From NCBI GenBank assembly GCA_947481355.1, contig CANKGM010000090.1, positions 1 through 7,600 on the forward strand: a DNA stretch of 7,600 nt. Direction: 5' to 3'. Each line of letters begins with the position of its first letter. Within the stretch, counting starts at the first letter, position 1. Origin of the DNA: Chitinophagaceae bacterium (GTDB lineage Bacteria > Bacteroidota > Bacteroidia > Chitinophagales > Chitinophagaceae). Shown here in pieces: positions 1-5,698 of this stretch. The notes beneath the pieces are model-generated. The model saw only the letters and a list, made by a program, of their open reading frames with translations. It was not told where the DNA came from and did no database searches. A program made the position numbers and the translations under genes.

Positions 1-1
1 A

Positions 2-412
2 TTCAAAGCACTATTTACAGAGCAAGATACGGCTGACATGGTATTGGTAAATCCTGATAATCTAGCTGATACGGGAATTGATATATTGGCTAAGCCGAAA
101 GGTAAACGTCCAGCTTCCATTGCACAGTTGAGTGGAGGAGAAAAGACGTTGACTGCAACTGCCTTGTTGTTTGCCATTTATCTTATCAAGCCTGCACCAT
201 TCTGTATTTTGGATGAGGTAGATGCTCCATTAGATGACGCCAACGTATTTAAGTTTACCAATATGATTAGGCAGTTTAGCAAGGAATCTCAATTCATCAT
301 GGTTACCCACAACAAAACAACGATGGCTACTGTCGATGTCATTTATGGTGTAACCATGCAGGAACAAGGTGTAAGCAAGCTTGTGCCTGTTGACTTTAGA
401 AACTTGAATTAA
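2..412 (+). CDS. smc: Chromosome segregation protein SMC, C-terminal end (5'-truncated by window)
   Basis: This is the last ~136 residues of SMC, the ATPase of the bacterial condensin-like complex that organises and segregates chromosomes. The frame is open from position 2, so the gene starts outside the window; the internal ATG at 38 is not the real start. Visible motifs, in order, are the ABC signature LSGGEK (nt 128-145), Walker B 'FCILDE' followed by the D-loop 'VDAPLDD' (nt 200-238), and the H-loop 'VTHNK' near nt 305. Together these form the C-terminal half of the SMC head ATPase. The 'DEVDAPLDD' string is typical of SMC rather than RecN, SbcC or MutS. The TAA stop is at 410-412. The next gene follows 96 bp later on the same strand, with a heptamer repeat between them. 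The motifs are intact and nothing suggests decay. Confidence 0.95.
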   Translation, partial: FKALFTEQDTADMVLVNPDNLADTGIDILAKPKGKRPASIAQLSGGEKTLTATALLFAIYLIKPAPFCILDEVDAPLDDANVFKFTNMIRQFSKESQFIMVTHNKTTMATVDVIYGVTMQEQGVSKLVPVDFRNLN

Positions 413-464
413 ATTGAATTGAATTTGTAAGCCTCATGCAAATTTTTTATAAATTCTATGTATT

Positions 465-506
465 CTAACCACTAACGTCTAGCCTCTAGCAACTAGAGTC
501 TATTAT
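465..506. repeat. Degenerate tandem heptamer array (CTANNNN x6), block 1
   Basis: Six consecutive 7-bp units, each starting with CTA, run without interruption from 465 to 506. Units include CTAACCA, CTAACGT and CTAGCCT. The last unit ends 2 bp before the ATG of the Mur-like gene. A further CTA-starting unit lies at 456 with 2 bp of slippage. On the opposite strand the units read TAGNNNN, matching the start of block 2 downstream of the same gene. Only the first three bases and the spacing are conserved, so this is a period-7 degenerate repeat rather than a perfect microsatellite. Function is unknown. Confidence 0.8.
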
Positions 507-508
507 TC

Positions 509-1882
509 ATGATTACTACTTCAAAAAATTATTTTTTTGTTGGCATTGCTGGAACGGGAATGAGTGCTATTGCTCAATACCTTAAAGCAAATGGACATGA
601 TGTTTCAGGTTCTGACAGACAGTTTGTGTCAGGTATATACAACGAAACTGAACAGGCCTTAATTAAAGAGGGAATAAGATGTTTTCCGCAAGATGGATCT
701 GGCGTCGCTGAGAGTACTGATATAGTGGTGGTATCCACAGCCATTGAAGATTCTGTTCCAGAAGTTATTGCCGCAAAAAAATTAGGAAAACAAATCCTAA
801 AAAGAAGTGAACTGCTCGCCATGATTGCTTCGTCAAAAAGGACTATCGCCATTGGTGGAACCTCAGGGAAAAGTACCACAACAGCAATGTTGTTTGATAT
901 CTTACATTACGCAGGATTAAACCCTTCAATTATTGGAGGTGCGGGATTAACACGACTAATACGTGAAGGGAAAATTGGCAATGCGGCATATGGCACCGGA
1001 GATTGGTTGATTTTAGAAGCGGATGAAAGCGATGGATCTATTGTACAATACCATCCTGAAATTGGTGTGTTGTTGAATGTAGACAAAGACCATCAAGAGA
1101 TTAATACATTGATGGATTTGTTTGCTACATTCAAAAATAACTCTACCCGTTTTATTGTGAATCGTTCACATCCTTTATCAGCTCAGCTTACTGCGGAATC
1201 TGCATTTGATTTTTCATTTGATAATGATATTACAGAAGTCATCACCGCCAAAGATTTTCAACAGCTAGGTGAAAAGATTTCATTTGTTGTTCAAGGCGTT
1301 CCATTCGGCTTAAACATCCTTGGAAAACACAATATGGAAAATGCATTGGCAGCAATTGCTGTCGCATCATCTTTAGGCATAGCACTTTCTATTGCTTCTC
1401 AAGCATTGTCGCATTATGAGGGTATCTATAGACGGCATCAGATTTACGGAAAGAAAAATGGCATCACCTTAATAGATGACTTCGCCCATAATCCCGTAAA
1501 ATGTGCTCGTTCTATTGAAGCCTGCCAGCCAATTTCTGAAAAACTCATTGCTTGGTTTCAGCCCCATGGATATGGCCCTACAAAATTTCTTCGCAAGGAT
1601 TTTGTTACAGAATTCGCAGACGTCTTAAGACCTCAAGATGAAATTTGGATGAGTGAAATCTATTACGCTGGAGGAACTGCTGTTAAGGATATCTCTGCAC
1701 TCGATCTTATCCAGGACTTAAAGAAACGTGGGGTAAATGCATTTTTTGTGGCTAACCGAAACGATTTGATTGATAGCCTCCGCCCTCATTTTACAGATAA
1801 TACATCCCTGCTATTAATGGGTGCCCGCGATCCTTCTCTGGGTAGGTTTGCGGAGGAAGTATGGTCAAAGATTTCATCTTAG
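509..1882 (+). CDS. MurC-like Mur ligase family protein (variant motifs)
   Basis: This 457-residue protein has the Mur ligase three-domain layout. An N-terminal Rossmann domain carries 'GIAGTGMSAIA' (residues 13-23). A central ATPase domain has the P-loop GGTSGKSTTT (116-125), 'EADESD' (170-175), 'DH' (194-195) and 'HNMEN' (274-278). The C-terminal domain has 'RRHQ' (308-311), 'DDFAHNP' (323-329) and 'QPHGYGPTK' (351-359). Mur ligases form an amide bond between an acyl phosphate and an amino group using ATP and Mg2+; MurC adds L-Ala to UDP-MurNAc in the cytoplasm. The core ATP and metal residues are present. However, the usual GTHGKTTT reads GTSGKSTT and DDYxHHP reads DDFAHNP, so this is more likely a divergent paralogue than the housekeeping MurC. 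It has no dcw-cluster neighbours. The start at 509 fits because motif 1 begins within 13 residues and a repeat array fills the sequence upstream. Substrate not known. It could be a divergent true MurC; the known Bacteroidota Mpl-type ligase has a different N-terminal motif. Confidence 0.85.
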   Translation: MITTSKNYFFVGIAGTGMSAIAQYLKANGHDVSGSDRQFVSGIYNETEQALIKEGIRCFPQDGSGVAESTDIVVVSTAIEDSVPEVIAAKKLGKQILKRSELLAMIASSKRTIAIGGTSGKSTTTAMLFDILHYAGLNPSIIGGAGLTRLIREGKIGNAAYGTGDWLILEADESDGSIVQYHPEIGVLLNVDKDHQEINTLMDLFATFKNNSTRFIVNRSHPLSAQLTAESAFDFSFDNDITEVITAKDFQQLGEKISFVVQGVPFGLNILGKHNMENALAAIAVASSLGIALSIASQALSHYEGIYRRHQIYGKKNGITLIDDFAHNPVKCARSIEACQPISEKLIAWFQPHGYGPTKFLRKDFVTEFADVLRPQDEIWMSEIYYAGGTAVKDISALDLIQDLKKRGVNAFFVANRNDLIDSLRPHFTDNTSLLLMGARDPSLGRFAEEVWSKISS

Positions 1883-1986
1883 ACGTTAGATGTGAGATGC
1901 TAGTAGTGAGTTGCTTGACTCCCAACCATTAGCCCTAAGCGTCCATGCCCAAGCGCCAAGCGTCCAGCGTAAAGCGTTGAACCCCC
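1880..1986. repeat. Degenerate tandem heptamer array, block 2, ending in a C7 run
   Basis: About 15 units with a 7-bp period start on the TAG stop codon of the Mur-like gene. Units from 1881 begin AG: AGACGTT, then AGATGTG, then AGATGCT and so on. After two or three degraded units and one 1-bp insertion near 1923-1930, the array continues as AGCNNNN-type units (AGCGTCC at 1938 and 1959; AGCGCCA at 1952; AGCGTAA at 1966; AGCGTTG at 1973). It then runs into a C7 homopolymer at 1982-1988. The composition changes from T/G-rich to C-rich part-way, as if two related repeat families were joined. It is the same repeat type as block 1, in the opposite orientation. No open frame with protein-like content passes through it. 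Confidence 0.8.
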
Positions 1987-2033
1987 CCAACCCATTATGC
2001 CAATTTACCAAAAATCCTTACCTTAACAAAACC

Positions 2034-3092
2034 ATGTCTCATTTCCACTACTATACCAAGCAAGAAATACTCGAGCAAACAACCTTGAGGAAATACGAAA
2101 GTAAGTTGGGAGAACATGTTCAAGTGCTAAATAGTGTTCATAATGCAGTTTCAGGGGAGCAATCATTTGATTTTAATATTCCAGGAAAATATGTATGTTT
2201 TGGAATTCCCGAGAGTATCGGTATTATGGGGAATCATGGAACTAAAGGGGCAGAGAACACTTGGTTTCATTTTATCAGGGCCTTTCTAAATATGCAAAGC
2301 ACAGACCTTTGCAAAGGAGATGATATTGTGTTGGCAGGGTATTTCGATTTTTCATCCATTTCAAAAATCATTGACGAACATTCCTTTAGTTCTGATGAAC
2401 GAATAGATGCATGCCGTCATGCCGTAGCAAATATCATTGATGAAGAAGTAGAGGAATTTGTGAAGCAAATTATTTCAGCTGGAAAAATTCCAATTGTGAT
2501 TGGGGGTGGTCATAATAATGCGTATCCGTTAATCAAGGGAGTTGCAAAATCACATCATAAGTCAGGGCTTATTTCAAAGCCTTCAATCAATGCCATAAAT
2601 CTTGACTCTTCAGCTGAGTATAGGATTATGGAGGGTCGACATAGCGGAAATGCCTTCCGGTATGCTATGGAAGAGGGATACCTAAGTAAGTATGCCATTG
2701 TGGGCTTGCAGGAAAATGTAAATCCACAAAGCATGATGGATGATGTATACAGCAATGTCGACATCGTGTATTATAGCTATGAAAATATTTATGTTGAAGA
2801 GAAGCTGAATTTTATGCAATCACTTGCTCAGTCTTTCTCCTTTGTGGACGAGGGTCCAATAGCCCTAGAACTTGACTTAGATGCCATTAGCCATATCCCT
2901 TCAAGTGGACAAAATCCATCAGGGATTACGGTAGCTGAAGCACGTCAGTATATTCGATTTGCAGGAAATTACCCCACTATAGCTAGCCTTCATATTTGTG
3001 AAGGAGCAGCGGATCATTTGCACTCTGATTCTTCTCAATTAGGCCGACTTATTTCGTTTCTGATTACAGACTTCATCAAGGCAAAAGCCTAG
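2034..3092 (+). CDS. Arginase/formimidoylglutamase-fold protein with altered metal site
   Basis: The 352-residue protein belongs to the ureohydrolase (arginase/agmatinase/formimidoylglutamase) superfamily, whose members hydrolyse guanidino or formimino groups with a two-Mn2+ centre. Numbering from M at 2034, 'IGGGHNNAYP' (156-165) carries the first metal His (H160). 'LDLDAI' (280-285) carries two metal Asp residues. 'HSGNAFRYA' (203-211) is the substrate-loop region, and 'HICEGA' (320-325) holds the late conserved Glu. The central DxHxD motif reads DSSAE (191-195): the His is Ser and the second Asp is Glu. The site is therefore probably weakened or repurposed, and classic arginase activity should not be assumed. 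The start at 2034 (ATG, MSHFHYYTKQ) is chosen over the TTG at 1911 because the extra 41 codons lie mostly inside the heptamer repeat, and the ATG is preceded by an A-rich leader typical of this group. There are no hut or arginine-catabolism genes beside it. Formimidoylglutamase-like is the nearest family guess. Confidence 0.82.
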   Translation: MSHFHYYTKQEILEQTTLRKYESKLGEHVQVLNSVHNAVSGEQSFDFNIPGKYVCFGIPESIGIMGNHGTKGAENTWFHFIRAFLNMQSTDLCKGDDIVLAGYFDFSSISKIIDEHSFSSDERIDACRHAVANIIDEEVEEFVKQIISAGKIPIVIGGGHNNAYPLIKGVAKSHHKSGLISKPSINAINLDSSAEYRIMEGRHSGNAFRYAMEEGYLSKYAIVGLQENVNPQSMMDDVYSNVDIVYYSYENIYVEEKLNFMQSLAQSFSFVDEGPIALELDLDAISHIPSSGQNPSGITVAEARQYIRFAGNYPTIASLHICEGAADHLHSDSSQLGRLISFLITDFIKAKA

Positions 3093-3105
3093 TCACTTTT
3101 TTGCC
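3080..3105 (+). terminator. Possible weak terminator after the arginase-like gene
   Basis: GGCAAAA (3080-3086) can pair with TTTTGCC (3099-3105) around a 12-nt loop, and there are six T residues at 3097-3102. The stem is only 7 bp, A/T-rich at its top, overlaps the last codons of the gene, and has no U-tract after it. This is a weak call. Its main support is that the 109-bp gap that follows separates genes of unrelated function. Confidence 0.28.
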
Positions 3106-3133
3106 AGTTTCCCCTCTAAATTGAGTTACACAT

Positions 3134-3167
3134 TTTGTCTGCTGTATCAATTATTTACGTAATTTTC
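3134..3167 (+). promoter_or_regulatory. Candidate Bacteroidota-type promoter for the dehydrogenase gene set
   Basis: TTTG at 3134-3137 and TAATTTTC at 3160-3167 are separated by 22 bp. The Bacteroidota housekeeping consensus is TTTG (-33) and TAnnTTTG (-7); the -7 box here matches all but the last base. The boxes end 34 bp before the ATG at 3202, which would give a short A/T-rich leader. The position, in the longest upstream gap (109 bp) before a new functional group, fits. In AT-rich DNA such matches occur by chance, so confidence is modest. Confidence 0.35.
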
Positions 3168-3201
3168 AATCTCATTTAAAATTGACGAAAAAAGATATAC
3201 T

Positions 3202-4941
3202 ATGCCAGACTTCGAAATCAAAAAACAATCCAAGGTATATGATGTAGTTATTGTTGGCTCCGGTGCTGGAGGTGGGATGGCCGCTTATATCCTGGCGAAT
3301 CAAGGACTAAAAGTGTGCTTATTGGAAGCAGGTGCTGACTTTGATCCAGCAAAAAATGTAAATCAACTTAAAAACGCTTGGGATTCTCCTCGTCGTGGCG
3401 CAAGTACAAAATTTAGACCATTCGGTGATTTTGATGCAAGCTATTGGGGATGGGATATTGAAGGCGAACCATATACTAAAGCAGAAGGTACAAATTGGGA
3501 TTGGTGGAGAGCACGTATGGTGGGAGGAAGAACAAACCACTGGGGTAGAATTTCACTTCGTTTCGGTCCTAAAGATTTTAAACGCAGAAGTATTGATGGA
3601 CTAGGAGACGATTGGCCAATTGGTTATGAAGATGTAAAACCGTTCTATGATAGAATAGATAAATTGATTGGTGTGTTTGGAACAAACGAGGGACTTGAAA
3701 ATGATCCTGATGGATTTTTCTTGCCTCCTCCAAAACCAAGGTTGCATGAGATGTTCATTAAAAAAGCAGCTGGGAAAGCTGGCGTGCCTGTAATACCATC
3801 ACGTTTATCCATCTTGACTCAAAAAATCAATGATGATCGCGGACAATGTTTTTATTGTAATCAATGTAATCGTGGTTGTACAGTGTATGGTGATTTTTCT
3901 TCATCTTCTGTATTGGTGAAGCCTGCTATTAAAACCGGCAATGTTGAAATGATTACTGGTGCTATGGCGCGTGAGGTGCTTACTAATAGTGAAGGACTAG
4001 CTACAGGCGTTTCATACGTAAACAAATATGATCTAACTGAACATCAAGTAAAAGGCCGTACGGTTATTCTTGCTGCGAGTGCTTGTGAGTCTGCTCGTTT
4101 ATTGTTAAACTCTAAGTCGACACGATATCCGGATGGATTGGCAAACAACAGTGGAGTAGTGGGTAAATACCTGCATGATTCAACAGGTGCTTCAATGGGT
4201 GGTATTCTTCCTGATTTGTTAGGAAGAAAGCGCTATAATGAAGATGGTGTTGGTGGGCTGCACGTTTATTCTCCATGGTGGGGAGATAATAAAAAACTTG
4301 ATTTCCCTAGAGGATATCATATTGAATATGGTGGCGGTATGTCAATGCCACTTTATGGTTTCTCTATGGGTATGGAAGATGTTAATGGTAAATTCCCTGT
4401 AAATGGAGTAACCAAAGAAGCGGGTGGCTATGGTAAATCATTGAAAGAAGATGTGCGCTATTTCTATGGAGCTGAAGTGGGTATGGCCGGTAGAGGTGAA
4501 TCAATCGCTCTTGAAACTAACAAGTGTGAAATTGATCCAAACGTTGTAGATAAGTATGGTATTCCTGTCCTGAAATTCGACGTAAAATACACAGACCACG
4601 AGATTAACCAGGCCAAGCACATGAAAGAAACCTTCAGGGAAATCATGCATGAGATGGGCGCTGTAATTACGTGGGGAGATAAAGATGGTCCTGAAAATAA
4701 TTACGGACTTGAAACTCCAGGTAAAATTATCCACGAAGCGGGTACTGTTCGTATGGGTAATGATCCAAAAAAATCTGCTTTAAATAAACATAACCAAGCA
4801 CACGATTGTAAAAATTTATTTGTTGTGGATGGCGGTGTGTTTGTATCTCAAGCAGATAAAAATATTACCTGGACGATTCTTGCACTTTCAATGAGAGCGT
4901 CTGAGTATTTGATTGATGAAATGAAAAAAGGAAATATCTAA
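3202..4941 (+). CDS. GMC family FAD-dependent dehydrogenase, large (alpha) subunit
   Basis: This 579-residue GMC oxidoreductase is probably the catalytic subunit of a membrane-bound or periplasmic sugar, polyol or glycoside dehydrogenase. The N-terminal dinucleotide fold has 'VGSGAGGG' (18-25) and 'LLEAGA' (40-45) for FAD. 'MVGGRTNHWG' (106-115) is the flavin-contact loop. The C-terminal block has 'HEAGTVRMG' (511-519), 'NLFVVDGGVF' (538-547) and 'NITWTILAL' (554-562); H511 and N554 sit where GMC enzymes have their catalytic His and His/Asn pair. A Cys cluster C216-x2-C219-x2-C222-x3-C226 resembles the region that binds a 3Fe-4S cluster in FAD-glucose dehydrogenases of this branch; cluster binding is inferred. 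There is no signal peptide. The gene 71 bp downstream encodes the matching small subunit with a Tat signal, so piggy-back export is likely. The start at 3202 places the FAD fold about 13 residues in, as usual. Substrate unknown: gluconate, glucose, fructose or glycoside C3 oxidation are all possible. Confidence 0.9.
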   Translation: MPDFEIKKQSKVYDVVIVGSGAGGGMAAYILANQGLKVCLLEAGADFDPAKNVNQLKNAWDSPRRGASTKFRPFGDFDASYWGWDIEGEPYTKAEGTNWDWWRARMVGGRTNHWGRISLRFGPKDFKRRSIDGLGDDWPIGYEDVKPFYDRIDKLIGVFGTNEGLENDPDGFFLPPPKPRLHEMFIKKAAGKAGVPVIPSRLSILTQKINDDRGQCFYCNQCNRGCTVYGDFSSSSVLVKPAIKTGNVEMITGAMAREVLTNSEGLATGVSYVNKYDLTEHQVKGRTVILAASACESARLLLNSKSTRYPDGLANNSGVVGKYLHDSTGASMGGILPDLLGRKRYNEDGVGGLHVYSPWWGDNKKLDFPRGYHIEYGGGMSMPLYGFSMGMEDVNGKFPVNGVTKEAGGYGKSLKEDVRYFYGAEVGMAGRGESIALETNKCEIDPNVVDKYGIPVLKFDVKYTDHEINQAKHMKETFREIMHEMGAVITWGDKDGPENNYGLETPGKIIHEAGTVRMGNDPKKSALNKHNQAHDCKNLFVVDGGVFVSQADKNITWTILALSMRASEYLIDEMKKGNI

Positions 4942-4960
4942 TATTATTTAATTATAAAAG

Positions 4961-4981
4961 GGGGTTAAATTTTTTAATTCC
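4961..4981 (+). other. Intercistronic hairpin between alpha and gamma subunit genes
   Basis: GGGGTTAAA (4961-4969) can pair in RNA with TTTAATTCC (4973-4981), using two G-U pairs, around a 3-nt loop. It lies 19 bp after the large-subunit stop and 31 bp before the small-subunit start. It is not followed by a U-tract and so is not a good intrinsic terminator. It may be an mRNA processing or stability element, or chance in AT-rich sequence. Confidence 0.3.
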
Positions 4982-5012
4982 TCTACAAAAATTAAACACT
5001 AAACATAATCAC

Positions 5013-5675
5013 ATGGATAGGAGAAAATCGTTAAAAGCACTTGCTCTTGGAACACTTGGTGGAGTAGCATTACTTGATGGATGTAAGCCAGGCGAAACAA
5101 CTAAAGAGGGTGTTAGCAAAATCGTTGCAGATGGCTTTACATTAGATAGGCAACCTGAAGAAGTTGCACAATACGATAAGGCTGTTTCTACTACGTTCTT
5201 TACACCACACGAGATGGCAACCATTACCATTCTTGCAGACATCATCATTCCTAAAGATGAAGTGAGTGGTAGTGCTACAGATGCAAAGGTTCCAGAGTTT
5301 ATTGAATTTATTGTAAAAGACATGCCAGAGAATCAAACACCTATGCGTGGAGGATTACGTTGGCTTGATATCTATGCTTCAAAGAAGAATGACAAATCAT
5401 TCAAAGACTCAAGTCGTGAGCAACAAATTGCAATTGTTGATGAAATTGCCTATCCGCTAAAAGCAAAAAAAGAATTAGCGCAAGGTGTTGCATTTTTTAC
5501 CTTGATTAGAAATTTGACAGTCACTGGTTTCTATACTACTAAAATGGGATATGATGATTTGGGGTATGTTGGAAACCGTCCTAACCAATGGAATGGTGTG
5601 CCAGATGATGTGTTGAAACAATACGGACTAGAATACAGTGAAAAAGAAAATAAAGAGTGCGTAAAGTATAGTTAA
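5013..5675 (+). CDS. Gluconate 2-dehydrogenase subunit 3-like (gamma) subunit, Tat/lipoprotein signal
   Basis: This 220-residue protein resembles the small subunit of membrane-bound GMC dehydrogenases (gluconate 2-dehydrogenase subunit 3 family). It helps export and stabilise the flavoprotein subunit and has no known catalytic residues. The N-terminus 'MDRRKSLKALALGTLGGVAL' has a twin-arginine pair at 3-4 followed by a short hydrophobic stretch. A lipobox-like 'LLDGC' ends at C24, suggesting Tat export and then lipid anchoring; Asp at the -2 position is unusual. The body contains 'FTPHEMATITILADIIIPKD' (63-82), the characteristic early helix of the family, and 'FFTLIRNLTVTGFYTTKMGY' (161-180), its conserved C-terminal segment. 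It follows the GMC gene directly (71 bp) and precedes the Gfo/Idh/MocA gene by 23 bp, so all three are probably co-transcribed. In the Burkholderia FAD-glucose dehydrogenase a gamma subunit of this kind pairs with the GMC subunit and a cytochrome c subunit; the cytochrome is not present here. Confidence 0.85.
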   Translation: MDRRKSLKALALGTLGGVALLDGCKPGETTKEGVSKIVADGFTLDRQPEEVAQYDKAVSTTFFTPHEMATITILADIIIPKDEVSGSATDAKVPEFIEFIVKDMPENQTPMRGGLRWLDIYASKKNDKSFKDSSREQQIAIVDEIAYPLKAKKELAQGVAFFTLIRNLTVTGFYTTKMGYDDLGYVGNRPNQWNGVPDDVLKQYGLEYSEKENKECVKYS

Positions 5676-5698
5676 TCATTAACCTAATTTATTTCCAA

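Noticed and set aside
404..427. Short TTGAAT direct repeats around the smc stop codon
   Set aside because: Only two or three partial copies in AT-rich sequence; easily explained by chance.
424..457. Promoter for the Mur-like gene (TTTG at 424, TAAATTCT at 450)
   Set aside because: Spacing is acceptable, but the -7 box matches too few consensus bases to separate it from background in AT-rich DNA.
509..1882. Naming the Mur ligase mpl or murC
   Set aside because: Its length equals that of E. coli Mpl, but the N-terminal motif and EADESD block are MurC-like. The P-loop and DDFAHNP variants make a firm murC name unsafe as well.
465..1986. Heptamer arrays as a CRISPR array or IS terminal repeats
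   Set aside because: Units are 7 bp and contiguous, with no spacer-repeat alternation. There is no transposase gene between or near the copies and no target-site duplication can be seen.
2034..3092. Naming the arginase-fold gene hutG or rocF
   Set aside because: Two metal ligands are changed and no histidine- or arginine-catabolism genes are nearby.
5009..5323. Antisense frame opposite the gamma subunit gene, and similar frames inside the other genes
   Set aside because: Each lies wholly or almost wholly within a well-supported gene, has composition expected from the complementary strand, and shows no motif or leader of its own.
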